Counted from the first letter of the stretch, positions 31,726-47,189 are shown. The stretch: DNA of 64,000 bases from Mesostigma viride (GCA_009746045.1 RPFO01000080.1:788920-852919); one strand, 5' to 3'. Program-made: numbers and translations. Notes: generated from the sequence alone by a model not told the origin.

Positions 31726-32836
31726 CCCCTCTCCCCCTCCCCCACCACCCCAGGTTCGCCCTGTGGGCTGGGGCCCCCTCCCCACCCAGGGGGGGGTGCC
31801 AGGACCCCAGGAGGCCCTGGGGGGAGGTCCAGAGGTGCCCAGGGCACCCACCAACCCACCTGCTGAGCCCCCCCACGTCAAGGGGATATTCAAGAACAGC
31901 TGGCCATCCTTCAGGCCCAGCTGGCCTCTCTTCAGGACCAACAATTGTCAGCCAACCAGCTGCAAACAATGGATGGCCTTAGGGCCCTGATGTCAAGGTA
32001 CGAGCGTGGCACCATAAACCTGGACCCCGCTCGACTCCAGCACGCCACCGATGTCTTCCTGAGGGCAAACCCCCCTCAAACAGGTGTGTATAACCCCCAC
32101 AAAAAGGAATCAAAAATAAATATTGCTGGTTTATCTGAGGGACAACATACCATTGAACAAGCCAAACAGTTTGTCTTTGCTCTGGAGTATGGGATGGAAG
32201 GCCTAAACCTTAGGCGTCAGTTTAAGGCTCTCAGGGCCTCATCCTGGCACCTTTCACCAATCATCTCCTGCAATTAGAGCACTGATTCAAACCTATCAGG
32301 AACGCACCCTCACACATGAGGCAGCCATTGAGCAGTGGCCTACCTTAATCACTGATCTGAAACAGCTAGTGCTTACCAACAACCACATGGAAGCAGTAGA
32401 ACGTTTCAACTGGCTGGCTGCCTATAAGGTTAACAAAAATAACCTCTCTGGGGATGCAAAAACATACAGGGTAATGATAGAGAAAGGCCTTGAGCTCCTA
32501 AAGCTCCAACCAAGGTATTTCATCCACACCTGGTTAACAAAAGCTGGTTTGCAACCCTCTGTGTTGGCTACCCTGCTCACAGGCCTCAAGGCACTCTGGG
32601 ATAACTTCAGTCAGGGCTGCCATGCTCTACATCGAGGAAGCGGTGGACCCCCTGGGAACTGGAAACCCCCAGGCCCAGGACCCCAAGGTCCAGGGCACCC
32701 AAGGCCACAAGCGCAAGGGGGGGGCCAGCCAGGGGGGGGCACCAAAGACCCACAAGTCCTCCCACCAATGGGGCAGTGGCTCTCAGGGGCGTGGCAACAC
32801 GTGGCACCGTGTGCCCCTGCATGGCAACCCCAACCC
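31726..32836 (+). pseudogene. Copia-like element A: gag continued, capsid-like part
   Basis: Continues element A after removal of the hAT and element B. A proline/glycine-rich linker is followed by IQEQLAILQAQLASLQDQQL (coiled coil), RYERGTINLDPARLQHATDV and EQAKQFVFALEYGMEGLNLR. The frame breaks at 32275 (stop) and resumes with EAVERFNWLAAYKVNKNNLS, then KTYRVMIEKGLELLKLQPRY, then after another shift near 32610 AMLYIEEAVDPLGTGNPQ and a Lys/Gly/His-rich segment leading into the Asn-rich CAA tract. Helical, Trp/Phe-bearing segments resemble a retrotransposon capsid, but similarity is weak to my eye. Confidence 0.6.
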
Positions 32837-36272
<3,436 letters not shown>

Positions 36273-36763
36273 GCGTGGGGTGCTCCACCTTGCCTGCTGG
36301 CTGTCTTCCCACAGCAAAGTCATTCCTATGGTATCCACCTTCCGACTCCCACGGTTGTCCGATCTACCGGGACCTTACACATAACCAGGTCCAGGTTGGC
36401 CTAAGGCCTACCCCAGGTCAAGATATTTCACGGTCGCCTCAAGCAACATAATCCCGTGCCCTCATCACATGTCAGAGGCACCACTGGAAACTGGAACAGA
36501 TCTCAGGGCAATGCCCTGGGTACGTAACTGGAAACTCTGGATCTTTGGACTGGAACTGCAGGAACAGGAACCCCCATAATCCTTCCTGGAATCTCCCCCA
36601 CTTCCCACAAATCCATCCATTTCCCTCTCATGCACCGCTGCCCTCCCTGGCGTCCGCGCGGGTGCAGGGCTGCGGCAGCACATAAAATTCCGCCATGTCC
36701 ATCTTTACCCTCGCCTCCTCAGTTCTTCCGGGCGTAGCCGTTTGCCCCGGCCGGAATCCCGAG
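36273..36763. other. Spacer between element A remnant and element C
   Basis: No gene seen. Contains short repeats such as 'ggaactggaactgcaggaacaggaa'. Ends at the target site AAGGT (36764-36768) of element C. Confidence 0.5.
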
Positions 36764-36768
36764 AAGGT

Positions 36769-39234
36769 TGTCAAATATCTAGCGATGTTTCTCTACTTTT
36801 GTCACGCATTATGTTATCACGCATTATATGCGGGGAAAATTGACGCCGTCAGCTAGGTGTTTATTTACACGACTTGTTGTTGGGTTTGCATCCCTATTAA
36901 TTGCACCCACAGGTCGTTGACTAGTTTAACTCGTCGTCTGTCCCAACTCAGTCCTAATAATAGGACTGAGTTGACCTTTTTCAACCGTGTGTAGTGACTA
37001 GGTGGGGGGTCCATCCAAGATGCTTAGATCTGGGTCTATGGAGTATTTGATGTCCTCTTGCTGGCAAAAATACTACATCAGTGAAAACTTGACCCAAACT
37101 CCTAAAAATTACATGGATGTATGGCACCGTCGGCGAATTTGCATTTTTGTGTGGAAGCATGAGTGGCAAAAATTGAATAAATTCCATATGCATGTTAAAA
37201 AAATACAGGCATGTAAACAATATAGTTCTTGACCTGTGGCAAAAAACTGGACTCAATTTGGCCACTGGCACTGCCTGAAACACGCCAAATACTGCCAGTC
37301 CTATACATAGGACTGGGCCATGCTAGCAATTTGCAAGCATGTAAGTGCGGTCATACTTCATAGTAGCGTGGCCACAAACCATGTCAATCAGCCCATTTCC
37401 CTTCAGGCATAATAGGAAAACATACTTGCATCATCATATTGCAGTTATATTGTACCTTAGTATGTGTGAAAGCCTATGCATACATATAGGGAATGCGTAT
37501 GGATACGTAGCTACCAAGGGATGTATTATAAGTAATAACCACCGATATAATGGGTAGGTTAGTCACATTTAATTGTTCTTTACAAATATGGACATGGATA
37601 AAACTGTATTACCTTGCCATGACATGGCCAAGATACCTGCTGGCACATTATGACAGTGGTTTATCACCAAGATTTTTCACTCACCCGTATAAGCTTGACA
37701 GTACCCTTGACGCAGCCCATGACCACACAATCATGCAGTATGAACATAGCAAGAGAATAACTAACATCTATGAAAGTGTTTTAACCCATTCAGCACCTAA
37801 AACCTTGTACAGCCACGCTACGGTAAGGCAAATGCCTGGTAAGATCATCTAAAAAGATGGTTTTAGAGAGGGGCAGGCAACGGTCAAGAAAGAGCAGCAA
37901 GACTCAAAACTGACAGCGCATCGCAAGCTTAAACTCATGTAAGAATACCAAGAAACGATGAAGCAGCGATATTCCAGCTTTACCTGGCACGGCTGGCGTT
38001 ACCTTGGCCCAGGCGGTGCCAGCAAAAGTGGCACTTTGTGGCACACAAACCATGACGTGACAGAGTGGTCGAAATCATCAAATCTTTACTGCCACTAGAC
38101 TTAATCTACGACAATACATGATAAAAGGTAGAAAGAAACCTATAAACCCTTCGATTTGATCCGGGAATCAATTGTAGTAATCCATTCCGTCGACCTGCCT
38201 AATCGCAGATTTTTCCAGCAAGAACAGTGCCGACACCCAGTAAATCGCATCCCCGCGAGGTTAAAATTCACTTGTATCATCTTTAGGACATAAAAAATCT
38301 ATTTCCTGGGTTTGGCCCGCAAAATCGTCCGAAAACGTAAACTGCATGCATGGGCGCAAGCCGCCATGGCTAGGTCGTGTATTTCCGGAACTCACGTTTC
38401 GCGTGAAAATGTACCCTTACCACCTGTACTTTCACCGTACGGTTAGCCGCCCAAACCAAATCCAAAAAAATCCCAAAAATATGTCCAAGAAAGATCTTTT
38501 CAAGTAGTATTTGAATAAATTTTGAGAAAAATTTTCTGCCAAATATTCCGACCGGGGCGAATTTTCTACAAAACCTCAAAATTAGGTCCTAAAATTAGGA
38601 CTGAGTTGAACTCAGTCCTAAAATTAGGACCAGGGACAGACGACGAGTTAATATCATATACAATGTTTGAGTGTACTAAAATCCGAATGATGTTGCTCGG
38701 AATACAGCAAGCGTTACCTGTCAGCACCGTTACAGGTGCCGTAATTTACATCGGCTCTCTCCGGATCAGATCAGGTCCGCAGTTTGTGGTGCCGCCCTGG
38801 AGGCGATAGGACTTTGAGCCTATCAGACCACACACACAATGTACCATGATGTGGACAATAGATTACAGGCTGCAAAGTCGTTATTATCTAGTGTTCTTTC
38901 CGTGGTTGTAGAGACGCTAAGCTGCAGTGCCGTCAGATGTAAATCAACGGTGCATAATGCATTAGCCGCCACTACTTTGTGTGCCTAGAGTTGTTTGCTT
39001 GCCTAGCCGTGTGTGGCCCCGACCCAGTGTTGGTCGTGTGACCCTGCCCAGTGTTGGCATTGTCATTTGCCCTGGCCCAGTGTTGGCTATGGTAGACTGC
39101 GCCCAGTGTTGGCCGCACCGTGTTTTCCACTCTCAGTAAACGTATTTTAATACAAGAAGTCTTTTCCATACACTTGTGCAATATCTGGGTCATAACAGGC
39201 AAAAGATCTTTCCTCCGAGCCCCGGTTTCTGACA
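36769..39234 (+). repeat. 5' LTR of element C, split by element F
   Basis: The two halves, 36769-36928 and 38651-39234, together match the 744-bp 3' LTR essentially base for base. The right part contains four copies of a CCCAGTGTTGG motif (39020-39115), also present in the 3' LTR. Confidence 0.92.
36929..38648. mobile_element. DNA element F with TA target duplication, inside the LTR
   Basis: Ends ACTCGTCGTCTGTCCC and GGGACAGACGACGAGT are perfect 16-bp inverted repeats flanked by TA (36927-36928 and 38649-38650). The intact 3' LTR gives the empty site (ctagttTAatatc). Subterminal AACTCAGTCCTAA..TAGGACTGAGTT palindromes occur at both ends. A TA target is typical of Tc1/mariner-type elements, but the 1.72 kb interior has no transposase-like frame, so this is a non-autonomous element. 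A PIF-like 3-bp target would break the symmetry of the ends. Confidence 0.85.
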
Positions 39235-39253
39235 TGGTATCGAGTAGCGAGTG

Positions 39254-39652
39254 ATGCCTATGAACCCATATTTTCCAATTCCCAACGACCGCAACCTGAG
39301 ATCTGGAATTGAGCTTTTTCAATTTCCCGAAGAATCTTGCCCAGACTACCTCGCAAGAGCAAATCTGCTTTTTGCCCAAGTTGAAGACATCTTCCCGGGC
39401 GTGTTTCCTGAATCTGCCTACTGCCGCTGGCTCCTGCGTGGCATTCGACAAGAATTTTTCAACTGTGTGTGTTTCAGCGAACTTCCAGACTTTTCAATCA
39501 GAAATCTACAGGATCTGCTCGACAACAACGCAGTATCTCTGGAGAGATTAAATCACACTTTACTTCACATTACAAATCTCCAACGCAATCAAGAACATGT
39601 CGGGAGGTGCGCCAGCTGTGGCACGAGAAGTCAAGGAGAGCAGCGTTCTTAG
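39254..39652 (+). CDS. Element C small ORF upstream of gag
   Basis: About 132 codons from MPMNPYFPIPNDRNL, starting 20 bases after the 5' LTR. It reads like a compact helical protein (LFQFPEESCPDYLARANLLF, ESAYCRWLLRGIRQEFFNCV, LPDFSIRNLQDLLDN). It overlaps the gag start by 56 bp in another frame, and the last about 18 residues use the overlap. It has a faint flavour of a capsid fragment (PES..YC.WLLRGI), but I do not recognise it. Confidence 0.5.
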   Translation: MPMNPYFPIPNDRNLRSGIELFQFPEESCPDYLARANLLFAQVEDIFPGVFPESAYCRWLLRGIRQEFFNCVCFSELPDFSIRNLQDLLDNNAVSLERLNHTLLHITNLQRNQEHVGRCASCGTRSQGEQRS

Positions 39653-40481
39653 TGCTCTCAAGAATCTCAACTTTGATGGGAGCGACCCCAAGAAATTCAC
39701 CGGATTCCGAATCAAGGCGGAAGGGCAATTCGACGCCCTCGGATATTCAGATGTACTAGCTGGAAAGGATCCGATCGTGGTAAAGCAGCAAAAAATTGGT
39801 TACGCTGCCCTGATTGCTGGCCTCGACGGCAACGCGCTACTGCATGCCGCTACGGCCCCCAACAAGTATATGCACGAGGCGTGGACCGTCCTGGTTGACG
39901 TCTATGGACGTGACGAAACGACATCCACCCATCAGGCCGCGACACTTGAGGAACTGCTGTCAGCTGAGCAGATTCCCATGGATTCTGTTCCTGCAAATGT
40001 CAATCTCACCGAACGATTGTACCTGCAATATAATAAATTAAGCAACAATAAACTCCATGATTCCATCCTGGTGACATCACACCGCCGCAGACTTCCTGCC
40101 CAGTATGGCCCCGTCCTGGCGGCGTACAACCTTCCCCCCGACTTGACGTGGAAAGACTACAAGACCGCCGTCCTGAAAGTGGACGACCATCTGCGTGTGC
40201 ACCGCGCGGCCCAAGCTGGCAGCTCAGATTCCAGTGCACCAGTGTATCATACTGCTGCCTGCCCCCACTGTGCGGGTACTATCGACGAATCAGTCTTCCT
40301 CACCAAGGGTGGGAAAGTGCTGACCTGCAAGCACTGCCACCGTACCGGTCACACTGAGGATCGCTGCTGGTCCAAGAAGGCGGAGAACAAGTCCAAGAAA
40401 CCTGAGGCGCACTTCACCATGGACGGCGAGCCACTGGCTGACGACGTGGCAGATGTTCCTGCTGGTTTTTTCATTGAGTAG
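39597..40481 (+). CDS. Element C Gag (Copia type) with CCHC zinc knuckle
   Basis: An intact 294-codon frame: MSGGAPAVAREVKESSVLSA, then the Copia gag core (KFTGFRIKAEGQFDALGYSD, YAALIAGLDGNALLHAATAP, EAWTVLVDVYGRDET, LTERLYLQYNKLS) of the UBN2/retrotran_gag type, DYKTAVLKVDDHLRVHRA, a Cys pair (CPHC), and the knuckle CKHCHRTGHTEDRCW (C-X2-C-X4-H-X4-C, about residues 244-257). It ends DVPAGFFIE and TAG, 30 bases before the 3' LTR, so nothing can follow. It presumably packages its own RNA and uses an autonomous relative for the enzymes. Confidence 0.88.
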   Translation: MSGGAPAVAREVKESSVLSALKNLNFDGSDPKKFTGFRIKAEGQFDALGYSDVLAGKDPIVVKQQKIGYAALIAGLDGNALLHAATAPNKYMHEAWTVLVDVYGRDETTSTHQAATLEELLSAEQIPMDSVPANVNLTERLYLQYNKLSNNKLHDSILVTSHRRRLPAQYGPVLAAYNLPPDLTWKDYKTAVLKVDDHLRVHRAAQAGSSDSSAPVYHTAACPHCAGTIDESVFLTKGGKVLTCKHCHRTGHTEDRCWSKKAENKSKKPEAHFTMDGEPLADDVADVPAGFFIE

Positions 40482-40511
40482 CCGGAATACGTGACATGCA
40501 GTATGGGGGTG

Positions 40512-41255
40512 TGTCAAATATCTAGCGATGTTTCTCTACTTTTGTCACGCATTATGTTATCACGCATTATATGCGGGGAAAATTGACGCCGTCAGCTAGG
40601 TGTTTATTTACACGACTTGTTGTTGGGTTTGCATCCCTATTAATTGCACCCACAGGTCGTTGACTAGTTTAATATCATATACAATGTTTGAGTGTACTAA
40701 AATCCGAATGATGTTGCTCGGAATACAGCAAGCGTTACCTGTCAGCACCGTTACAGGTGCCGTAATTTACATCGGCTCTCTCCGGATCAGATCAGGTCCG
40801 CAGTTTGTGGTGCCGCCCTGGAGGCGATAGGACTTTGAGCCTATCAGACCACACACACAATGTACCATGATGTGGACAATAGATTACAGGCTGCAAAGTC
40901 GTTATTATCTAGTGTTCTTTCCGTGGTTGTAGAGACGCTAAGCTGCAGTGCCGTCAGATGTAAATCAACGGTGCATAATGCATTAGCCGCCACTACTTTG
41001 TGTGCCTAGAGTTGTTTGCTTGCCTAGCCGTGTGTGGCCCCGACCCAGTGTTGGTCGTGTGACCCTGCCCAGTGTTGGCATTGTCATTTGCCCTGGCCCA
41101 GTGTTGGCTATGGTAGACTGCGCCCAGTGTTGGCCGCACCGTGTTTTCCACTCTCAGTAAACGTATTTTAATACAAGAAGTCTTTTCCATACACTTGTGC
41201 AATATCTGGGTCATAACAGGCAAAAGATCTTTCCTCCGAGCCCCGGTTTCTGACA
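40512..41255 (+). repeat. 3' LTR of element C
   Basis: 744 bp, TGTCA...TGACA, intact and with no insertion; it defines the ends and the empty site of element F. Confidence 0.93.
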
Positions 41256-41260
41256 AAGGT

Positions 41261-41730
41261 CCGGCGTCCGGTGCTGCGGGTCGCCGTGCCGCGCGCGCCT
41301 TATAATTGGGGCGCCGTCCTCTGGGGACGCCATGGAGGGGTCTGGTGCACCACCGGTCTGTCCGCCTTTGGGGCGAACTCCGGGGACTCGGGGAGTGTCA
41401 GGTGTACCAAAGGACTAGGTCGCTGTTGCCGGAGCTGGGACTGGCCTCCTTTGGGGAGCCCGTCTGCACAGGAGAATACCATGCACACACAGTGACGTGA
41501 GTACTTGTGCCATACCGACTAGTGTGTACCTGTGGTATGTACATACCTCTGTGTGTATGTACATACCTCTAGTGCAACCTGTGGAACTTCTTGTACTTGA
41601 AATGATATTAGCGCACAGCGTTATAGGACCTTCAATTAGCTCTGGCACTTAATTTGTGGTCATCAGCTTGCGCCTTAGCCGACGTCTTGAGCCCACCTTA
41701 CCTTTGTAGCAATGCTTATGATAAGCTATA
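41261..41730. other. Spacer, no gene seen
   Basis: GC-rich to 41500, then mixed, with a duplicated 'gtatgtacatacctct' motif at 41535-41572. No frame can be supported. Confidence 0.4.
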
Positions 41731-43020
41731 AATTAATTAATTAGGAACATGACTCCGTTGGGAGTATATGTAGCACATATCCAAGAGAAGGGGCAATATG
41801 GCTTTTAATACATTCTAATTAATGGCTTAAGCTAGTAACTTCCTGCAAGGGTGGGACTGTAATCGACACTTGCTCTAGGTGCACCAAGGGCACCTGCACC
41901 CCCCAGAGTCTCGGGCAACACCCAACTAAGGGGCTGCCTGTCATGGATGGGGGGGGAAAATCTTCATCATGGCTATAAAAGAGCTAGGGCATGGCTTCTC
42001 ATCAGAGAGTGACTCTCTGTATATACAGGGCTGAGCTAATTCTTAATGCATCATCCATGGGGGTCCCATTATAAGCAGGGCGTGGCTAAATTTTGAAACG
42101 CATCATCCATGGCCATTATGGGCGCACATGCATGCGCTGGGGCCGCGTGGTAGGCTAAGCCTTACTACTAATCTACACTACTGCATGCTACTATATTCCC
42201 TAGACTGGGGTGGCAGGGGTTGCCTGCAAGGGCTTGTGGTCGACGTGGATGACGTCCCCCCGCCAGTATACCGGTTTAATCCCCCCTGCGCGTTGCCGAA
42301 GCTGGAGGTAGGTCGGCCATGGCTCGCGTCGCCGTTGTTGCTGGGCCAGGGTCAGGTCGTCGTCCAGTGTGAAGTGAGTCCTCGAGAGCTTCTTGCGGTT
42401 TTTAAAAACAGCTTGTCCGCCATGTACCGCTTAAAGGTGAGGAGCAGGGGGCCGGGCGCCGGGCCAGCCTTACCCCGCGCGCCGGGAACTTGGCGGGCAG
42501 CCGACATCCGCAGCTCACCAGTGATGTGCATGGGGGCAAGAATGTCGCGCTTAAATGCCGTGAGAAGACTCGTCGAGGTCTCATCTGCCGGCTGGTCGAA
42601 GTGCTTGACGATGACATTGTGGCTACGCTGGGTGCGGTCGGCCTCCTCGCGGAGGTCGAGGGCTTGTTGCTTGAGCTGACAGTGCCGCGATGGTGGAGGT
42701 GGTGGTGGAGGAATGGTGCTTGAGCAGGTCCGCCCAGGTCTGGGTGGGAGGATAAGCTATGCCTCCGCCTACCTATGGTATCAATTGCACTGGTTGTATT
42801 TGACCCACAGTGTTGCGCCCCAGCATGCACCATGCTGTGGAGAGAGCGCTCTGTGGCCTGCCCACTTGCGGCAGTGAGAGAAGCTAGGGCGCACTCCCTC
42901 GGACCTCGCTGTGTATATAGCAAGGAGACAACCCTCGCTGTGTATATAGGGTTGAAGGTTCCTTAACTCTGTATTGGCACCTGGCACGTGACGCAGTCGT
43001 GAACGTGCTTATGGGTTAAA
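41731..43020 (-). mobile_element. Half-LINE element with L1-ORF1-like domain, copy 1
   Basis: Read on the minus strand: 5' leader with 'gactgcgtcacgtg' and 'accctatatacacagcg', decayed ORF (42230-42730), a 3' region matching 50.53-50.97 kb, then the hairpin ACTCCcaacGGAGT and tail TTAATTAATTAA at 41731-41745. The block order equals that of copy 2. Beyond its 5' end, at 43042-43075, lies a second hairpin-plus-tail in opposite orientation, so the two tails form an inverted repeat of about 35 bp. This is either a second insertion or a 5' inversion of the kind known for LINEs. No reverse transcriptase is present. Confidence 0.65.
42230..42730 (-). pseudogene. L1 ORF1p-like RNA-binding domain, decayed (copy 1)
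   Basis: On the minus strand the frame reads HNVIVKHFDQPADETSTSLL, then RDILAPMHITGELRMSAARQ, PLLLTFKRYMADKLF. After frame shifts near 42400 it continues LDDDLTLAQQQRRREPWPTY, RAGGIKPVYWRGDVIHVDHK. This is the RRM plus C-terminal domain pattern of L1 ORF1p (Transposase_22): variable A/RL text, LLLTF...DK, then (D/N)DLT..Q..RR..WP...LR...KPVYWRG..I.VD. It is broken by at least two frameshifts. Confidence 0.65.
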
Positions 43021-46000
43021 TAATATATTAATTAATTAATCAATACTCCCAACGGAGTCAGTATGTTCCTAATCAATTCATTACAGTAATGATGCAGATG
43101 ATATTTGTAACTTTCCCGTTATTATTTTTCTAATGAGATTAGCATAGTACTCCGTCACAATCCGCCACAATCCTACATGGGCGAGCGCCCACGAGGCAGC
43201 CATGGCTGACGGAGGAGCTCATAACTTTCACGTTTGGGCACCGATCTAAGGGGACGGTCCCGGCGCGAATATTTTGGCGCCGAAAAATTTCGCGGTACCC
43301 GTCCGTACCGTGAAAAAGTGGTGCACGGTGCGCGCACCCCTACCGGAGCTGGCCATGGCAACGTGCTTTCAGGCAGAGTAGAAAAAGATAGCTCGCGGAA
43401 TGCAGAGAAACTGTGCTAATCTTAAAAGACGACAAGTTTATGATATTACTTCTTAGCGGAGTTCGCGTTTTTTGCGTGTCGATGATTTTGTTGATGACCA
43501 TCGCCACAGGGGTCCACTCTGACGCAGTTTCGTCGAGAGGAATAAATTAGAATGCACGCTGGCGGCGGTGATTGTCAGGTTTTATGGGCTTTACCTAGAG
43601 TCAAGGATGCGTTTAAATTGTTATTGGTAAAGCTTTAAAAAATTTGCTGGGTTTCGGCAAGATTTCCGTCATGATCGGTAAGACACTCTCCAGGCTAGCG
43701 GGATGCGCGTCTTATTATTCCATGGTTCCAAGGTTGTTCTTTCCTGCGCCGCTGGGCGAAGGACAATGCCGGTAATGGTACGATCGTGTGCTCAGCGTGA
43801 CCCTATGAATGTTTCGCTTCCTTTATGGGTTATCAACGCAAGTTTTCGGCTTCTTTCCGTGCAGTTAGCGCCAGGTATAATGCCATTCCGTACGTGCTGC
43901 GCATCGCCAGATTCCTGGCACCTTTCAGTGGTTTTTATGTACGTTGCATGGCTGGGACGTGTCAAAGCGTGACCGTGGCATATCGTCAAGTTGTCAGGGA
44001 TTTGCTGAGTGGTTTTTTGGAAGGAGATTGCTAACAGCACTCAGTTTTGTGTGAATATTGACGCGGCCTTTCTTAGCAGAGGCTTCATTGTGGTTAGAGG
44101 CTCACCAGCTTGAGTTTGTTTCTTGGCAAACAATTGCGCTGGAAAAAAAGGTGGCAGTGGTTTTTCTGAGGGGCATACTGCATGGGTGGAACTGCACGTA
44201 GGTAGGGGTTATCATTGTCTTGTTGGCCTTCTCCCACTAAAATGGGAGAGCCCTAATTCATATGCTAGCATTGAAGGCAAGGTAACCATGGTAAGAAGCC
44301 TTGGCAAGCAGCATGTATGATAATTCTGCTTTCTCTGTGGGCTGTCTGTTGTTACCCTTGTTGGGCAATTAGTGGATATGGCTTTCTAGGGTGTGTTTGA
44401 ATTTGGTCAGCTTGGTTTTGGGATGATGCCCACACCATAAACCTAGCTGGAATATGCTTTTGAAGTGTTGGCTAGGCATGCATGTAGAGCTACCTGCCTC
44501 ATTGTTGTGCACACAAGCCGACAGGTTGCCCGTGTCGAGGTAAGGCAAGGGCACATGACGTGCCCAGCCACCTCCTTGTACATTGTGGTCGAATTGGGCA
44601 TGGTCAGGAGCCTTTTGGATGGCATAGGAAGTGTTAGTGTGCCTTAATACTCACTAATGCCTTCCTTAGCGCCTGCACAGGTGGCCAACTGCCAAAATTA
44701 ATAACTGCTACAGCTGAGCTCAGAATGCCACCAAACTTTGACAGTGCCTTCTATGGTCATGGCAGAATTTGACTTGTGCTTTTCAGGCCTAATTGATGTG
44801 TTATGAGTGTGTATGGGGACGCCCCCCCTAAAAAAGCGTATTTTTTGGTAAAAATTTAATAACATGAAGGGATGTGCTGATTTTGTTGATCCAATTAGGT
44901 AGAAACCATGTCCCATGACATTTTTATATGGGTTGTGCTTTTGGCATGCAACTGGTTCTCCCACTGTTCTGGGCAAGATGTGCCCCGGACAGCGTTTTTT
45001 TCTATTTTTAGCACATAGCCGGTGTATGGCTGGGGGTAGTACCCCCAACAAGTGGTGGTATGCATGCCCAAACATCATGTTTATGGGCCCCAAACATCAT
45101 TCAGTGGTTGTCAGTTGCATTTCTGTAGTTATTAGGGGGCTTCAGTTTTGATACATTTCCATGGGACCCTCCCCGAATTCGGCTGCGAATATCACAATCG
45201 CTTCGTCTTTCTAAGACGCACACTGTTAATCAGCCGGCCGTCCTAAATTTAGGACTTGGTCCTAAAAAGTCCTAAGGTCACTATAACCGGGGTACCGGGC
45301 AGGGGGGGTCACTATATGGTCCATACCCCTAGTGGACCGTGACCTCCAAGATGTACTCTACCCGTGATACCGGTACATCGTACCCGGATTCCGTACCGGG
45401 TACCGGGTAGATGCGCGGGAATGTACGTACCTCGACCAAAAAAACAGAGATTTTGGGCCAAAAAGGTGGGTGCGGGAATGATGTGCGGCGGATATGGCGA
45501 CCTGACAAATATGGGCGGCATTTTCACGTGAGCTTATCGTTTTGGGCGCCCAGTAGCAAGAACGAAAGCTTGATACTTATGCTTAAAGGGTCTGAATTTG
45601 GTTACGAAATTATTTGCGTTTGCATGTGTAGCACGGCTGCTCAACATGAGTAGGACACAGATCGCCTGCGCCCGGACGGTCGATTTTGAGCACAAACATG
45701 TCAGTGCGTGAGGAAACGTTGCCCGCACCAGGCCAGGCAGTTTTTGCGCTTGATTTTAATCGTAGTATAGAGTTTGGAAACGGTATATCTGACAAGGGAG
45801 CGCCCGGGCCTGGGTGTTCTTGCCCGAAGTTTACTGTCGACCATTTTACAGAACGTCAAGGCTGGGTAGCGAGCGCACGTGACAGGACTTGTCTTTCGAT
45901 ATCTCTTGGGCCTAGAACAATGCTCCGGCGTGTCTTACGTTACTTTCGAACCATTTTGTAAGTTTGGCTGCGTTCTTGTGCCGGTAAGCTGGCTGGCTGC

Positions 46001-47030
46001 GGATATCCGCGATTCTTAATGCATCCACCTGGACGTGGCGACGTAACGAGCAGGTGTGTGCCGGGTTCTCTCTGTGGTTAGGTGTAAGGGGTAGCGTAGT
46101 CGTAGCAGTAAGTGTCAGCCGGCTATGCCTGAAAGACAGGACAGTTTCTGTGCATGTACATGGCTTACGTAGTTGGTTTACGGCATCTACCTTCTATCGT
46201 CGCAATCTTCCTTGTTCGCTGCTGCTAAGTTACGCATGCTTCCCAGCTATGTTACGGTTGCGTTCATTATCTGCCATGGGCCCATTGCTTGCAGTTGTTC
46301 TATCTGTTCTTGTGCTGCTTATATGTGATGCTTTTACAGCTCTCCCCCCCCCCTAGAATGCATGCAAAGTGTGGCATGTTGGATAGTGCCCTTTGACAAC
46401 TTCATCTGGCTGCTATCCTGTGTAAGTTGCCATACAAATGTGGTGTCCTCTCCTTCCTGGGTGGTGGCCAGCATGCCCGTGACATTAAACAAGCTATGGT
46501 ATATGCTTAGAGAGAGTTTGCCGTAAGGGGTGGGTCATGTTCAAGCCAGGCAACCTCAGCAACCATACAACCTTATATTGCATGATCTGCCCCATCTGTG
46601 ACACCGTTAGGCACGCGTATATATATGTGCAGCCACAGCACGGTACGGCCTTGTTATACGCTGCCCCACCTCCCCAAGGCCGCGTAGGGTCCCGTGGGGC
46701 CCTGAGGATTGGTAAGAAGCTCATGGGACTGTGTGGGTGGCGTGGTGATGGGTGATATACATGGTGGTCCTAAAAAGTCCTAGTTTCAATTTTGGGCCAT
46801 CTTTTTCGTTCGAGGTCTGCCATGGGGCAGGGCCAGTTTTGGTACTAAACGTCGTTATTTGAACCTAGGTCTTTGATAGAAATTAAAAAACTATATTATT
46901 TCTCAGTGGCACAAATGCCAGGGTCAAATATTACTGTTTACATGATTAAATACGCATTCCCCAGCGTCCTAAATTTAGGACTTTTTGCAGGCTTTTGGAC
47001 AACACGCTGATATAATTTTCCGAAGCTATT
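43021..47030. other. Long non-coding region
   Basis: No supportable gene. Seen here: the inverted hairpin-tail near 43042-43075, mixed single-copy-like DNA, and several palindromes of the type GTCCTAAATTTAGGAC with GGTCCTAAAAAGTCCTA next to or between them (45240-45275, 46768-46785, 46968-46985), related to the subterminal palindromes of element F. 45290-45420 is rich in GGTACCGGG/CCGGTAC words. The GTCCTAAATTTAGGAC copies might bound a 1.7 kb element, but I find no matching ends or TSD. Confidence 0.45.
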
Positions 47031-47189
47031 ACGCAATATATATTATAAAAATATTATTACTTACAGCAGAGTGAAATCACTCAAACCAAAGCAAACGCCC
47101 AGCTATAAACCTATATACAGAGCCATGTCAAAGCTCTATACTACGATAAGACCAATGGAAACGCCTAACGGGAGGAACCTAATAGCCCT

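Larger units (their letters stand above)
36769..41255 (+). mobile_element. Gag-only Copia-type LTR element C
   Basis: LTRs begin TGTCAAATATCT and end GGTTTCTGACA. The 3' LTR (40512-41255) is 744 bp. The 5' LTR is 36769-36928 plus 38651-39234, also 744 bp once the nested element F is removed. Perfect 5-bp TSD AAGGT (36764-36768, 41256-41260). Directly behind the 5' LTR is TGGTATCGAGTAGCGAG, matching the initiator-tRNA-type primer site (TGGTATC...) of Copia elements; a purine run (TATGGGGGTG) precedes the 3' LTR. The interior codes only for a small ORF and gag. There is no protease, integrase or RT, so it depends on enzymes in trans. Confidence 0.93.

Noticed and set aside
41731-43075. A TIR DNA transposon formed by the two inverted hairpin-tail sequences
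   Set aside because: The tail type occurs alone at many sites and marks retroposon 3' ends; no TSD outside the pair. A double insertion or 5' inversion explains it better.
45240-46985. A DNA transposon bounded by GTCCTAAATTTAGGAC palindromes
   Set aside because: The bounding words are themselves palindromes; beyond them the two sides do not match in inverted orientation and no TSD is found.
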